Part shown: one piece after another, positions 9,974 through 20,370 of the stretch | How the letters are laid out: each line of letters opens with the position of its first letter | How positions within the stretch are numbered: the first letter of the stretch is position 1 | Assembly: GCF_029051725.1 (NCBI RefSeq) | Contig: NZ_JAACFU010000018.1 | Location: 62,001 to 126,000, forward strand | Reading direction: 5' to 3' | Length of the DNA stretch: 64,000 nucleotides | Origin: Bradyrhizobium sp. CSS354 | GTDB taxonomy: Bacteria > Pseudomonadota > Alphaproteobacteria > Rhizobiales > Xanthobacteraceae | The notes under the pieces: model-generated | Databases searched by the model: none | What the model saw: only the letters and a program-made list of their open reading frames with translations | Told to the model about the DNA's origin: nothing | Program-made: the position numbers and the translations under genes

Positions 9974-11215
9974 TCAGGTCGCGTGGCCCAGCTCGCTGCA
10001 ACTGCGCAGCATGTCGTCGGAACCCGTGTCGTTGGCGAGAATGGCGAACAGATCGTTGTCGTTGGCCATGGCGGACTTCTTTTTGGACTCCAGCACCAGC
10101 ACTGGCTGCACCGACTGGTGGTCGCATTTGCGGTAATGCTGCGGACCCTTGGTCAGGTCGTATTGCAGCTTCTCCAGGGCATCGATCACCTTGTCCGTAT
10201 CGGTGCCACCCGCGGTTTGCATGGCCTGCAAAAGCGATCCGACGCCGGAATAGCCGTAGGCGCCGTAATCGGTCGGGATCGCGCCGCCATTGGCTGCCTT
10301 GAAGGCGCTGTTGAAAGCGGCGGCGGACTTGCTTTGCGTCTCCAGGCCCCAATAATAGTTGGCGCCGCCGACCACGCCCTCGAACACGTCGGGGCCGACC
10401 GCGAGCCGCTGGTTGTGCAGGATCACCGGCACGACGATCTTCATCTGCTGCTTGACGCCGAAGTCCACCGCTTGCTTGATCGCATTGGCCTGGTCGCGGC
10501 CGAAATTGGAGATGCAGAGCACGTCCGGCCGCATCGACATCAGGCGCGGCATGAAGGTGGAATAGTCGGCAGCGCCAAACGGATGCAGGATCTCGCCGAC
10601 ATTGTCCGCGCCGATCGCTGCCTGCGCGCGCTTGAAGCCGCGCAGCATCTCGTGGCCGTAGGCATAATCGGCGACGAGATGGGCAACCTTCATGCCCTTC
10701 TTCAGGGTCTGCCGTGCCACGGCGGCGGTCGTCATGTGCGGGTTCAGCGCTTCATGGAAGGTGAATTTACTGAAATCCTTGGCCTCGTTGATGGTGTCGG
10801 ACTGGCTGATCGAAACGTAGATCACGCCGCGGGCGCGGGTGACTTCGTTGACCGCGAGTTGCACAGCGCTGGAGAGCGCGCCGACCACGGCATGAACCTT
10901 GTCCTTCTCGATCAGCTCCAGCGTACGGGTCGCGGCCTCACCGGCATTGAGCTTGTCGTCGCGCACCAGCAGCTCGACCTTTCGGCCGCCGATGCCGCCC
11001 TTGTCGTTGGCGAGCTTGACCGCAAGCTCGGCGCACTTGACCTGGTCGCGCGCTTCCGCGGCGAACGGGCCGGTCAGCGGGGTTGGAAAGCCGATGCGGA
11101 TCGTTTCGTCCGCGGCGCGGCCGAGCCGCGGCATGGCGAGCAGTGCCGCGCTTGCCGAGAGACCGGCGAGCGCGGTGCGGCGGGATATTTTCGAGGTCGG
11201 ACCGAACTTAGGCAT
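9974..11215 (-). CDS. Branched-chain-type ABC substrate-binding protein
   Basis: 413 residues from the ATG at 11215; GGAGG lies 5 bases upstream, so this start is preferred over the adjacent ATG at 11218. The N-terminus has a twin-arginine-like leader (KISRRTALAGLSASAALLA). The mature protein is a type I periplasmic-binding fold (IRIGFPTPLTGPFA, NDKGGIGGRKVELLVRDD), as in LivK, AmiC and urea or amide binders. It starts 23 bases after the hydroxylase large-subunit gene and is read with it. Being co-transcribed with an enzyme that hydroxylates heteroaromatics or aldehydes suggests that it captures such a substrate (inference). Confidence 0.88.
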   Translation of the reverse strand: MPKFGPTSKISRRTALAGLSASAALLAMPRLGRAADETIRIGFPTPLTGPFAAEARDQVKCAELAVKLANDKGGIGGRKVELLVRDDKLNAGEAATRTLELIEKDKVHAVVGALSSAVQLAVNEVTRARGVIYVSISQSDTINEAKDFSKFTFHEALNPHMTTAAVARQTLKKGMKVAHLVADYAYGHEMLRGFKRAQAAIGADNVGEILHPFGAADYSTFMPRLMSMRPDVLCISNFGRDQANAIKQAVDFGVKQQMKIVVPVILHNQRLAVGPDVFEGVVGGANYYWGLETQSKSAAAFNSAFKAANGGAIPTDYGAYGYSGVGSLLQAMQTAGGTDTDKVIDALEKLQYDLTKGPQHYRKCDHQSVQPVLVLESKKKSAMANDNDLFAILANDTGSDDMLRSCSELGHAT

Positions 11216-11238
11216 CATTTCCTCCAACTATCTTTTTT

Positions 11239-13614
11239 CTAGAATCGCTTCAGGGCTTTCAGGACTTTTGAGGGCGTGATCGGGATAGAGTTGATGGTCG
11301 CATCGAACGGTGTGAGCGCATCGTTGACGGCGTTCAGTACACAGGCCGACGCCGCGGCCGTCCCCGCCTCGCCGCATCCCTTGGCGCCAAGCTCCGTGTC
11401 GGCGGTCGGTGTCTCGATATGGGCGATGACGATGTCAGGCATCTCCATCGGCATCGGGACGAGGTAGTCGGCGAGCGAGCCGTTCACGAGCTGGCCGGTC
11501 TCGCTGTAGCGGCATTCCTCGAACAGCGCCGCGCCCAGTCCTTGCACGATGCCGCCGCGGAGCTGCTCGTCCACCAGCATCGGATTGATGACCCGGCCAC
11601 AATCCTCCACGATGAAATGCTTCAACATCTTGATGAAGCCGGTCTCGACGTCGACCTCCAGCGAACAGCCCTGGATGCCGTTGGTGAAGGCGAAAGGATA
11701 GCCCTGTGGCGCGAAGTGCTGGCTCACGGTGAGCTGAGCCTGCGTGCCCGGCGGCAGCGTATCGGAACGGAAATACGCAATGCGCGCGATCTCGGAGACC
11801 GGCATCCGCTGATTTCGCGTGCCGGCATCGACGACCTCGCCATCGATGATGTCGAGTGCCGATGGCTGCTCCTGGAGGATGAGCGCGGCAATTTCCAGGA
11901 TGTTGCGCCTGAGCGCGCGCGTAGCCTGGAGCGCGGTCTCGCCGCCGATGCCGGCGCCACGGCAGGCCCAGGTCGCCCCGCCATGCGGCGTCACCTCGGT
12001 ATCGCCGGTGATGACCTTGACGTGCTCCTGTGCGACGCCGAGCTGATCCGCGACGATCTGACTGATGATCGCCTCGGTGCCCTGCCCCTGCTCGGTGACC
12101 GAGATAAGGCAGCGCACTTCGCCTGATGGCGTCAGGCTGACGATCGCACCGTCCTGCGAGGAGATACGGGCTCCGCCAACGCCATAGAACGCGGGACTTG
12201 GATTGGTGATCTCGACAAAGGCCGCGATGCCGATCCCGCGATAGACGCCGCCCTTGCGCAACTCTGCCTGCTCGGAGCGCAGCGCATCATAATCCATCAT
12301 CTCGTGCAGCCGCTTCAGGCAGGCCTGATGCGACAGCGCCTCGAAGCGGTAGCCGGTCGGCGAGGTCTGCGGATAAGCATCATCGGCGATCAAATTCTGC
12401 GCTCGGATCGCGAAGGGGTCGAGACCGACCTTCACCGCGGCCATGTCGACCAGCCGCTCCGTGACGGCGCAGGCGATGGGATGGCCGACCGCGCGATACT
12501 GGCTGGTCTGCACCTTGTTCTGGAAGATCACCTCGAGCGTCGCGCGGTAATTCTTGAAGCGATAGGGCGCGCCAATCAGGCGGATGACCTGGTTGCCCTC
12601 CACCACGCTTGTACGCGGATAGCTCGAAAACGCCCCGATCCCGGTCAGGTCGAGCACGTCCATCGCCTGGATCTCGCCCTTGCCATCAAGAGCCATCCGG
12701 GCGCGGACGCGGTGGTCGCGGGCTTGGATGTCGGAGACGAAGGATTCGATGCGGTCGGCGACGTATTTGACGGGACGGCCGAGCAGGATCGAAAGGCCGA
12801 CCACGGCCATGTCCTCGTGATAGACATGCAGCTTCATCCCGAAGGAGCCACCGATATCGGTCGCGATCACGCGTACGCGCGCCTCCGGGAGGCCGTAGTG
12901 GCGCGAATAGAGGTCCTGGAATTGATACGGCGTCTGTGTCGCGTGGTGCACGGTGAGCGCACCTGCTGCGGGATCATAGTCGGCGATGATGGCGCGCGGC
13001 TCCAGGGTCACGGCGGTATGGCGTCCGAAACAGAATTCCTCTTCCACCACATGGGCCGCATGTGCAAAGGCGTCGTCGACGCTGCCGTTGTCGAGCTGGC
13101 TACGGAAGCAGACGTTGTTGGCACTGCCAGGATTGATCAGCGGCCCGCCGGCCTCACGCGCGCTGTCGATATCGGCGACGATGGGAAGGTCCTCGTAGTC
13201 GATCTCGATCAGCTCCAGCGCATCCTCGGCGATCGCACGGCTCTCGGCAACGACTGCAACCACCGCCTGCCCGGCCCAGACCACGCGGTCGAGCGGCAGC
13301 GGCAATTGCGGTGCCGAGGTCATGCCCTTGAAATGGTCGAGCGTGCCGGTCCAGGGCGTGCAGATCTTTGCGAGATCGGCACCGGTCGCAACGAGATGCA
13401 CGCCTTCGAGCGCGCTCGCCCGCCCGGCATCGATGGAGATGATCTTCGCATGCGAATGCGGGCTGCGCACGAACGCGGCATACAGCATCCGCGGCAGCCT
13501 GAGATCGCTGACATAGCGCCCGCGCCCGGCGAGCAGCCGCTTGGCGTTCGGGCGCGGCACGGAGCGGCCGATATAGGAATTCGGGCGATCGAGCGAGGTC
13601 AGCGGCGCGCTCAT
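11239..13614 (-). CDS. Molybdenum hydroxylase large subunit (xanthine dehydrogenase/CoxL family)
   Basis: 791 residues, the normal length of a separate molybdopterin-cytosine-dinucleotide subunit. DIGGSFGMKLHVYHEDMA is the cofactor-binding stretch, and KGCGEAGTAAASACVLNAV near the C-terminus carries the catalytic glutamate. The active-site loop reads SQYRAVGHP, not the AYRCSFR of aerobic CO dehydrogenase, so true CO oxidation is unlikely. With the two subunits upstream it forms a typical LMS hydroxylase that adds oxygen from water to an aldehyde or N-heterocycle. The substrate is unknown; co-transcription with a complete importer hints at an imported compound. Confidence 0.9.
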   Translation of the reverse strand: MSAPLTSLDRPNSYIGRSVPRPNAKRLLAGRGRYVSDLRLPRMLYAAFVRSPHSHAKIISIDAGRASALEGVHLVATGADLAKICTPWTGTLDHFKGMTSAPQLPLPLDRVVWAGQAVVAVVAESRAIAEDALELIEIDYEDLPIVADIDSAREAGGPLINPGSANNVCFRSQLDNGSVDDAFAHAAHVVEEEFCFGRHTAVTLEPRAIIADYDPAAGALTVHHATQTPYQFQDLYSRHYGLPEARVRVIATDIGGSFGMKLHVYHEDMAVVGLSILLGRPVKYVADRIESFVSDIQARDHRVRARMALDGKGEIQAMDVLDLTGIGAFSSYPRTSVVEGNQVIRLIGAPYRFKNYRATLEVIFQNKVQTSQYRAVGHPIACAVTERLVDMAAVKVGLDPFAIRAQNLIADDAYPQTSPTGYRFEALSHQACLKRLHEMMDYDALRSEQAELRKGGVYRGIGIAAFVEITNPSPAFYGVGGARISSQDGAIVSLTPSGEVRCLISVTEQGQGTEAIISQIVADQLGVAQEHVKVITGDTEVTPHGGATWACRGAGIGGETALQATRALRRNILEIAALILQEQPSALDIIDGEVVDAGTRNQRMPVSEIARIAYFRSDTLPPGTQAQLTVSQHFAPQGYPFAFTNGIQGCSLEVDVETGFIKMLKHFIVEDCGRVINPMLVDEQLRGGIVQGLGAALFEECRYSETGQLVNGSLADYLVPMPMEMPDIVIAHIETPTADTELGAKGCGEAGTAAASACVLNAVNDALTPFDATINSIPITPSKVLKALKRF

Positions 13615-14135
13615 GTCGGGCCTCCGCTTTCGATTCGCGCTTTTGCCACGGCGTCGATCGCATCGACGATCGCTTCATAGCCGGTGCAGCGGCAGTAATT
13701 GCCCGACAGCGCATCGCGAATGTCCTCACGGCTGGGCCGCGTCACCTGCGAGAGGAGTTCGTGGGCGTTGACCAGCATGCCCGGGGTGCAAAAGCCGCAT
13801 TGCAGAGCGTTGCGGCGGTGGAATTCGGCCTGGAGGTCGGCGATTACGCCGCTCTCGGTGAGCCCTTCGATCGTATCAATCCTGGCGCCGTCAGCCTGCA
13901 CCGTGAACATCAGGCAGGCGTGCACGGCCCGGCCGTCGAGCTGCACAAGACACGCGCCGCAGGCGCCCATCTCGCAGCCGGCATGCGTGCCTGTCAGCTC
14001 GAGCACGTTGCGCAGGCAATCGACCAGCGTCTCGCGCGGCGCGACCTCGCAGGCGACCTTGCGGCCGTTGATGGTGAAGCGAACGCGCACGGTCTCGTCC
14101 GCATCATCCAGAAGGGATTCGTCGAAGCCGATCAT
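13611..14135 (-). CDS. Molybdenum hydroxylase [2Fe-2S] small subunit
   Basis: 174 residues with two iron-sulfur domains. The plant-ferredoxin type site is GCEMGACGACLVQLDGRAVHAC, and the helical site is QCGFCTPGML followed by NYCRCTGYEAIVDAI. This is the CoxS/XdhC-type electron-transfer subunit. It overlaps the large-subunit gene by 4 bases and the FAD-subunit gene by 4 bases, so all three are translated together. Confidence 0.92.
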   Translation of the reverse strand: MIGFDESLLDDADETVRVRFTINGRKVACEVAPRETLVDCLRNVLELTGTHAGCEMGACGACLVQLDGRAVHACLMFTVQADGARIDTIEGLTESGVIADLQAEFHRRNALQCGFCTPGMLVNAHELLSQVTRPSREDIRDALSGNYCRCTGYEAIVDAIDAVAKARIESGGPT

Positions 14136-14992
14136 GCGCCCGCTCCGAGACGTCCGAGCATGCGTCCGAGCAGTACGCGGGCGAGATGGAGCCGCATCGC
14201 CGGCGGCACCTCGTCGCCTTCAGGTGGTGCGAGATCACCTTCGAGCGCGGCCTGCGCTGCGGCGATGCGTTCAGCACCAAGGCTCGAACCGATGAGCGCA
14301 GCCTCTGTTCCCTTCACCCGCGTCGGCGTGTTGCCGACGGAAAAGAACGAGATCCGTATGTCGTCGATACGGTCGCCGGTGCAGGTCGCGAGCATACCGC
14401 AACCGACTAACGCATAGTCCCCGCGTCGCCGGGCCAATTCGTCAAATGCAAAGCGCTGATCGGCCTTGAACAGCGGGACGAAGACCGCGGTGATCAGCTC
14501 ACCGGGCTGCAAAGCCGTCTCGAACAGGTCGACGAAGAAGTCGTCGGCCTTGACGCGCCGGCTGCCGGAAGGGCCGACAATCTCGATCTCAGCACCGAGC
14601 GCCAGCGTCATCGCCGGAAATTCGGAAGCCGGATCGGCGTGCGCGACACTGCCGCCGAACGTGCCGCGGTTGCGGATCGCGGGATGGGCGACGAAGGGCG
14701 CAGCCGCACGCAACAGCGGCGCGAATTCGGCGATCAGCGGCTCGCTCAGCATCTCGCAATGGCGCGTCAGCGCGCCGATGCGTAAGAATGCGCCTTCACG
14801 CCTGACGCCGCGCAGCTCGGCAATATGGGTGATATCGATCAGCAGCCGTGGCGCCTGCAGCCGCAGCGACAATGCCGGCACGAGGCTCTGGCCGCCGGCA
14901 ATGAAACGCGCATCGTCGCCGGCGCGCGCGTGAGCGTGCAACGCCTGGTCGATCGTCGCAGCGCGAAAATAGCTGAAAGCCCTCGCCTTCAC
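14132..14992 (-). CDS. Molybdenum hydroxylase FAD-binding medium subunit
   Basis: 286 residues starting at a GTG at 14992, with GAGG a short way upstream. FAD-binding motifs are visible: FIAGGQSLVPALSLRLQ near residue 35 and NRGTFGGSVAHADPASEFPA near 110. It is the first gene of the eight-gene operon running to 6629. The promoter region (14993-15159) is shared with the divergent TetR gene and carries two matching operator-like sites, so repression by that TetR protein is likely. Confidence 0.9.
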   Translation of the reverse strand: MKARAFSYFRAATIDQALHAHARAGDDARFIAGGQSLVPALSLRLQAPRLLIDITHIAELRGVRREGAFLRIGALTRHCEMLSEPLIAEFAPLLRAAAPFVAHPAIRNRGTFGGSVAHADPASEFPAMTLALGAEIEIVGPSGSRRVKADDFFVDLFETALQPGELITAVFVPLFKADQRFAFDELARRRGDYALVGCGMLATCTGDRIDDIRISFFSVGNTPTRVKGTEAALIGSSLGAERIAAAQAALEGDLAPPEGDEVPPAMRLHLARVLLGRMLGRLGAGA

Positions 14993-15035
14993 CGCCGTTT
15001 CCTCGAATCCCTCGGCTCATCAGCCGGGACGCCAG

Positions 15036-15053
15036 ATTTGTAACCATCTGGTC
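15036..15053. promoter_or_regulatory. Operator-like site 1 between TetR gene and hydroxylase operon
   Basis: ATTTGTAACCATCTGGTC. Its core ACCA-TC-TGGT is a palindrome, and the whole site matches the reverse complement of the site at 15096-15113 in 16 of 18 bases. It lies 44 bases upstream of the hydroxylase operon start. Confidence 0.7.
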
Positions 15054-15095
15054 TCAAAATCCTGACACGCCCCCGGAAGCCGGTCAACAGGAAAT

Positions 15096-15113
15096 GACCA
15101 TTTGGTTACAAAT
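15096..15113. promoter_or_regulatory. Operator-like site 2 between TetR gene and hydroxylase operon
   Basis: GACCATTTGGTTACAAAT, with palindromic core ACCA-TT-TGGT, is the near-mirror copy of site 1, 42 bases away. It lies 46 bases before the ATG at 15160. Paired, oppositely oriented sites of this kind in a divergent TetR intergenic region are the usual arrangement for local repression of both promoters. Confidence 0.7.
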
Positions 15114-15159
15114 GCGCGTTGGGCTATGAAGACAACTGGACGTGCGATTCAGCGACGAA

Positions 15160-15864
15160 ATGGCCCGAAAAGCGCAGAAGACGAAGCGACCGGCCCGGAA
15201 GCGGGCCGAGACAGGCAGCAAGTCCGCGCCAAAGCGCCGCAACATGCGTGCGGCCGACCGCGAGCGCGCAATCCTGGACGAGGCAATCCGCTTCTTCGCC
15301 GAGCGCGGCTTCGAGGGGCAGACGCGCGAGCTCGCCAAGCGCCTGGGCATCACGCACTCCGCGATCTATCGCCACTTCCCGAGCAAGGAAGCGCTGATCG
15401 AGCGTGTCTACCAGGAGGTTTATCTCAGCCGCTGGTCGCCCGATTGGGGTCCGATGATCCGCGACCGCTCGCTATCGCTGGAGGCCCGGCTGACGCGCTT
15501 CTATCTCGACTATGTCGAACGCGTGTTCGAGTACAATTGGGTGCGGATCTTCGTCTTCTCCGGCATGAAGTCATTCGGCATCACCGGCCGCTATCTCGAC
15601 ATCATCAGGCGCGAGATCATCGAGCCGGCGGCCGGCGAGCTGCGCCACGACCTGAAACTGCCCGAAGCAAAGACACATCCGCTCGGCGAGCGCGAGACCG
15701 AGCTGTTCTGGGGCCTCCACGGCCGCATTTTCTATCTCGCGATCCGCAAATTCATCTACGCGACGCCGATCCCGGCCGATCTCGACGCGATCGTCCGCGA
15801 TGCAGTTCAGACCTTCATGGACGGCGCGAAGACGACCATGCCGAGGCTCCTGGCGCGCGACTGA
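15160..15864 (+). CDS. TetR/AcrR-family transcriptional regulator
   Basis: 234 residues from the ATG at 15160 (a GTG at 15142 would add 6). A basic tail (KAQKTKRPARKRAE) precedes a TetR helix-turn-helix: ILDEAIRFFAERGFEG, then ELAKRLGITHSAIYRHFPSK and EALIERVY. The remaining 150 residues are the ligand and dimer domain. It faces the hydroxylase-transporter operon across two matching operator-like sites, so it probably represses that operon and itself until a substrate binds. Its 3' end is 6 bases from the convergent hutU gene. Confidence 0.88.
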   Translation: MARKAQKTKRPARKRAETGSKSAPKRRNMRAADRERAILDEAIRFFAERGFEGQTRELAKRLGITHSAIYRHFPSKEALIERVYQEVYLSRWSPDWGPMIRDRSLSLEARLTRFYLDYVERVFEYNWVRIFVFSGMKSFGITGRYLDIIRREIIEPAAGELRHDLKLPEAKTHPLGERETELFWGLHGRIFYLAIRKFIYATPIPADLDAIVRDAVQTFMDGAKTTMPRLLARD

Positions 15865-15870
15865 GCCTGG

Positions 15871-17541
15871 CTACTTCGTCAGGCTCGGCAGATCGAGCCC
15901 TTTGTCGCGGGCGCATTCGATCGCTGTGTCGTAACCCGCGTCGGCGTGACGCATGACGCCGCTGGCGGGATCGTTCCAGAGCACGCGCGAAATCCGCTTT
16001 GCCGCTTCCGGCGTACCGTCGGCGACGATCACCATGCCGGCATGCTGGGAATAGCCGATGCCGACCCCGCCGCCGTGATGCAGCGATACCCAGGTCGCGC
16101 CGCTGGCGCAATTGAGCAGCGCGTTGAGCAAGGGCCAGTCGGACACGGCGTCAGACCCGTCCTTCATCGCTTCGGTTTCGCGGTTGGGGCTCGCCACCGA
16201 GCCGCTGTCGAGATGATCGCGGCCGATCACGATGGGTGCCTTCAATTCGCCGCGCGCCACCATCTCGTTGAAGGCAAGGCCCAGGCGATCGCGATCGCCA
16301 AGCCCGACCCAGCAGATCCGCGCCGGCAGGCCCTGGAACTTGATGCGCTCCCTGGCCATGTCGAGCCAGTTGTGCAGATGCTTGTCGTCAGGCATCAGCT
16401 CCTTGACCTTGGCGTCGGTCTTGAAGATGTCCTCGGGATCGCCCGACAGCGCAGCCCAGCGGAACGGCCCGACGCCACGGCAGAACAAGGGACGGATATA
16501 GGCGGGGACGAAGCCGGGAAAATCGAAGGCATTCTTCAGGCCCATGTCCTGCGCCATCTGGCGGATGTTGTTGCCGTAGTCGAGTGTCGGGATGCCTTGC
16601 CCATGGAAATCCAGCATGGCCTGGACGTGCTCAACCATAGAAGTTTTCGAGGCGCGCTCCACGGATTTTGGATCGGCGGTGCGCTTGGCTTCCCACTCCG
16701 CGAGTGTCCAGCCCTTCGGCAAATAGCCGTTGATCGGATCGTGCGCGCTGGTCTGGTCGGTGACGATGTCGGGCCTGACACTACGGCGGACCAGCTCGGG
16801 AAAAATCTCTGCGGCATTGCCGAGCAGGCCGACCGAGACCGCCTTCTTCGTCTTCGCCGCCTCCGCCATGATCGCAAGCGCCTCGTCGAGCGTCGCGGCC
16901 TGGCGATCGAGATAACCGGTGCGCAGCCGCATCTCGATGCGGCTCGGCTGGCATTCGACCGCCAGCATCGAGGCCCCCGCCATGGTCGCCGCCAGCGGCT
17001 GCGCGCCGCCCATGCCGCCGAGACCGGCGGTCAGAATCCATTTGCCGGCGAGGCTACCGCCATAGTGGCGGCGGCCAACTTCAACGAAGGTTTCGTAGGT
17101 GCCCTGCACGATGCCCTGGCTGCCGATATAGATCCAGGAGCCGGCCGTCATCTGGCCGTACATCATCAGGCCCTTGCGATCGAGCTCGTTGAAGTGATCG
17201 AGCGTCGCCCAGTGCGGCACGATGTTGGAGTTCGCGATCAGGACGCGCGGCGCGTCGGCATGGGTGCGGAACACGCCGACCGGCTTGCCGGATTGGATCA
17301 ACAGCGTCTCGTCGGCTTCGAGCTTGCGCAAGGCCGCAATGATCCGGTCAAAGCTCTCCCAGTCACGCGCGGCGCGACCGATGCCGCCATAGACGACGAG
17401 CTCGCTCGGACGTTCCGCAACGTCCGGATCGAGATTGTTCATGAGCATGCGCAAGGGAGCTTCCGTCAACCAGCTCTTGGCGCTGATTTCGCTGCCGCGG
17501 GGCGCGCGGATGGTGCGGTCATTGTCCAGTCGGCGGTTCAT
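15871..17541 (-). CDS. hutU: Urocanate hydratase
   Basis: 556 residues from the ATG at 17541, the standard length. It converts urocanate to 4-imidazolone-5-propionate using tightly bound NAD. The NAD-binding region [17 protein letters not shown] and the active-site cysteine loop [16 protein letters not shown] are intact, as is [19 protein letters not shown] near the end. A longer open frame upstream only reads back through hutH in another frame. It is the third gene of the hutI-hutH-hutU operon, 13 bases after hutH. Confidence 0.97.
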   Translation of the reverse strand: MNRRLDNDRTIRAPRGSEISAKSWLTEAPLRMLMNNLDPDVAERPSELVVYGGIGRAARDWESFDRIIAALRKLEADETLLIQSGKPVGVFRTHADAPRVLIANSNIVPHWATLDHFNELDRKGLMMYGQMTAGSWIYIGSQGIVQGTYETFVEVGRRHYGGSLAGKWILTAGLGGMGGAQPLAATMAGASMLAVECQPSRIEMRLRTGYLDRQAATLDEALAIMAEAAKTKKAVSVGLLGNAAEIFPELVRRSVRPDIVTDQTSAHDPINGYLPKGWTLAEWEAKRTADPKSVERASKTSMVEHVQAMLDFHGQGIPTLDYGNNIRQMAQDMGLKNAFDFPGFVPAYIRPLFCRGVGPFRWAALSGDPEDIFKTDAKVKELMPDDKHLHNWLDMARERIKFQGLPARICWVGLGDRDRLGLAFNEMVARGELKAPIVIGRDHLDSGSVASPNRETEAMKDGSDAVSDWPLLNALLNCASGATWVSLHHGGGVGIGYSQHAGMVIVADGTPEAAKRISRVLWNDPASGVMRHADAGYDTAIECARDKGLDLPSLTK

Positions 17542-17554
17542 GCGGAACACCTCG

Positions 17555-19114
17555 TCAGGCAAGCGTCGGAAACGGGTCAGTTGAAAGTACGGCGAGCGCC
17601 GCAGCCGGCAGCGCGTCGGCCTCGACCAGCGCTGCAGCCTTGGCGAGATCGCCGGCCATGTAGCGGTCGTCGCCGAGCGCCGGCACCTGCTCGCGCAGTG
17701 CGGCGATGACGGCAGCGAGCGGCGCGCTGGTTGCATGCGGCGCGCGCAGCGTGATGCCCTGGGCGGCGACCAGCAGCTCGATGCCCAGGATGGTGGCGAG
17801 ATTGTCGGCCATGTCCGACAGCCGCCGCGCGGCATGCGCGGCCATGGAGACATGGTCTTCCTGGTTGGCACTGGTCGGCGTCGAGTCGATCGAGCAGGCA
17901 GAAGCGCGCTGCTTGTTCTCGGCATAGAGCGCGGCCGCCGTCACCTCGGCGATCATGAAGCCGGAATTGATACCGGGATCGGGGGTGAGGAACGGCGGCA
18001 GGCCGAAATTGAGCGCGGGATCGACCAGCGTCGCGATGCGCCGCTCGCTGATCGCACCGATCTCCGACAGCGCCAGCGCGATGGTATCCGCGGCAAAGGC
18101 CACCGGTTCGGCATGGAAATTTCCGCCGGAGACGATCTCGCCGGTCTCGACCAGCACGAGCGGATTGTCGGTGACGGCATTGGCCTCGACGACCAGCGTC
18201 CGCGCCGCCTGCACGATGAGGTCGAGCGCAGCGCCCGCGACCTGCGGCTGGCAGCGCAGGCAATAGGGATCCTGCACGCGCTCGTCGCCTTCGAGATGCG
18301 ACAGGCGGATGTCGCTGCCGTCGAGCAGCGCCATCAAGGTTGCCGCGGCCGCGATCTGGCCGGGATGACCGCGTAGCGCCTGGATCTCGGGGCGGAACGG
18401 CGCTGTCGAGGCCATCGCCGCATCGACCGACAGTGCGCCGGTGACGAGCGCGGCGCGAGCCAGGCGAAATGCACGCAGCACGCCGGAGACGGCGTAGGCT
18501 GTCGAGAACTGCGTGCCGTTGATCAGCGCGAGCCCTTCCTTGGGCCCCAATGTCAGCGGCACGATGCCGGCGGCCGCTAGCGCCTCGCTGCCCGACACCG
18601 TCTTGCCGTCGACGATCGCCTGCCCTTCGCCGATCATCACAGCGGTCATATGCGCGAGCGGCGCGAGATCGCCGGAAGCGCCGACCGAACCTTGCTGCGG
18701 CACCAGCGGTGAGACGCGCCGCGCCAGCATGGCCTGCAACTGCTCGATCACCTCGCGGCGCACGCCAGAGGCGCCGCGCCCGAGCGAGACGATTTTCAGC
18801 GCCATCATCAGGCGGACGATCGGCTCGGGGGTCGCCGCGCCGACGCCGCAGCAATGCGAGACGATGAGATTGCGCTGGAGCAGCGCGGTCTGATCAGGCG
18901 GAATCCGCTTCGAGGCAAGTTTGCCGAAGCCGGTGTTGATCCCGTACACGGGAGCATCGGCTCGCGCAGCCCTTGCAACGATCTCCGCGGCCGCGTCGAC
19001 GCGCGGCCAGAACGCGGGATCGAGAACGACAGATGCGCCTTCGATCACGCGCGCGAGATCATCGAGGCTGACCGTTCCCGGTTTGACGACGATCGCCGCG
19101 CCCGGCTCCGTCAT
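17555..19114 (-). CDS. hutH: Histidine ammonia-lyase
   Basis: 519 residues from the ATG at 19114, with a strong GGAGGGG ribosome site. It deaminates histidine to urocanate. The ASG tripeptide that cyclises into the MIO cofactor is present in [15 protein letters not shown], with [11 protein letters not shown] near the N-terminus and [18 protein letters not shown] further on, all standard for HAL. Its start overlaps the stop of hutI in an ATGA junction. Confidence 0.97.
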   Translation of the reverse strand: MTEPGAAIVVKPGTVSLDDLARVIEGASVVLDPAFWPRVDAAAEIVARAARADAPVYGINTGFGKLASKRIPPDQTALLQRNLIVSHCCGVGAATPEPIVRLMMALKIVSLGRGASGVRREVIEQLQAMLARRVSPLVPQQGSVGASGDLAPLAHMTAVMIGEGQAIVDGKTVSGSEALAAAGIVPLTLGPKEGLALINGTQFSTAYAVSGVLRAFRLARAALVTGALSVDAAMASTAPFRPEIQALRGHPGQIAAAATLMALLDGSDIRLSHLEGDERVQDPYCLRCQPQVAGAALDLIVQAARTLVVEANAVTDNPLVLVETGEIVSGGNFHAEPVAFAADTIALALSEIGAISERRIATLVDPALNFGLPPFLTPDPGINSGFMIAEVTAAALYAENKQRASACSIDSTPTSANQEDHVSMAAHAARRLSDMADNLATILGIELLVAAQGITLRAPHATSAPLAAVIAALREQVPALGDDRYMAGDLAKAAALVEADALPAAALAVLSTDPFPTLA

Positions 19115-20325
19115 TGTCCCCTCCAAACCCGGCGGTGCAGCGGATTGAAGCCGATGCGGTAGACCAGCTCGGCGGGGCGATCGATGTCCCAGATCGCGAG
19201 ATCACACCATTTGCCGGCCTCAAGCGTGCCGGTATCATGGAGCACGCCGAGCGCTCGCGCGCCTTCGCGGGTGACACCGGCAAGGCATTCGGCCACATTC
19301 ATCCGGAACAGCGTCGCGCCCATGTTCATGGCGAGCAGGAGCGAAGTTAGCGGCGAGCTGCCCGGATTGCAGTCGGTCGCGAGCGCCATGGCAACGCCGT
19401 GCTTGCGGAACGCCTCGACCGGAGGCTTTTGCGTCTCGCGGATGAAGTAGAAGGCGCCGGGCAGCAGCACGGCCACCGTTTTAGCTCTTGCCATCGCCGC
19501 TGCACCGGCTTCGTCGGTGTGCTCGAGGTGATCGGCCGATAGCGCCGAGAATTTTGCGGCGAGCGCAGCGCCGCCGAGATTCGAGAGCTGGTCGGCATGC
19601 AGCTTGACCGGCAGTCCAAACTGCCCCGCCGTCTCGAACACCCGCGCCGTCTGTTCCCCGGAAAATGCGATCCCCTCCATGAAGGCATCGACGGCATCAG
19701 CGAGGCCCGCCTTCGCGACCGCAGGCAACATCTCTTTGCAGACGAGATCGATGTAGCGATCCTTGTCGCCATCGGCCTCTGGCGGCAGCGCATGCGCGCC
19801 GAGGAAGGATGTGCGGATCGCAACCGACCGCTGACGGCCGAGGCTCCGCGCGGCGGCCAGCTGCCGCATCTCGGTCTCGGTGTCCAAGCCGTAGCCGGAC
19901 TTGATCTCGACCGTGGTGGCACCCTCGCCAATCAGCGCATCGAGCCGCGGCAGCGCGCTTGCTGTGAGTTCGGCCTCGCTTGCCTTGCGCGTCGCGGCCA
20001 CCGTCGAGACGATGCCGCCGCCGGCGCACGCGATCTCCTCGTAGCTCGCGCCCTTCAGGCGCAACTCGAATTCATGGGCGCGGTTGCCGCCATAGACCAG
20101 ATGGGTGTGACAATCGACGAGACCGGGCGTGATCCAACGCCCTTCGCAATCGATCCGGTCGGCTGCATCGGCACTCGCCGGAAAATCGGTCTGCGCACCC
20201 GCATAGACGATACGGCCGCCGCGCGCGGCGATCACACCGTGCCCGATCTCGCCGAGATCGGGACGATCGGCCCGCATCGTGGCGAGCCGGGCGTTATGCC
20301 AGATCCGGTCGAAGCGCTCTGCCAT
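19111..20325 (-). CDS. hutI: Imidazolonepropionase
   Basis: 404 residues. It hydrolyses imidazolone-propionate to N-formimino-glutamate. Metal ligands are visible in [19 protein letters not shown], with [11 protein letters not shown] in the middle and the late aspartate in [12 protein letters not shown]. It is the first gene of the leftward operon. Its start is 45 bases from the perfect palindrome at 20371-20390, a probable HutC operator. Confidence 0.96.
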   Translation of the reverse strand: MAERFDRIWHNARLATMRADRPDLGEIGHGVIAARGGRIVYAGAQTDFPASADAADRIDCEGRWITPGLVDCHTHLVYGGNRAHEFELRLKGASYEEIACAGGGIVSTVAATRKASEAELTASALPRLDALIGEGATTVEIKSGYGLDTETEMRQLAAARSLGRQRSVAIRTSFLGAHALPPEADGDKDRYIDLVCKEMLPAVAKAGLADAVDAFMEGIAFSGEQTARVFETAGQFGLPVKLHADQLSNLGGAALAAKFSALSADHLEHTDEAGAAAMARAKTVAVLLPGAFYFIRETQKPPVEAFRKHGVAMALATDCNPGSSPLTSLLLAMNMGATLFRMNVAECLAGVTREGARALGVLHDTGTLEAGKWCDLAIWDIDRPAELVYRIGFNPLHRRVWRGQ

Positions 20326-20370
20326 GCAACTGTCCCTTCGCGGATGCCCCTGCGCCCTGGGATGCTTGAC

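Noticed and set aside
11239-14992. Aerobic CO dehydrogenase (coxMSL)
   Set aside because: Subunit layout fits, but the large subunit has QYRAVGHP instead of the AYRCSFR loop needed for the Cu-Mo site.
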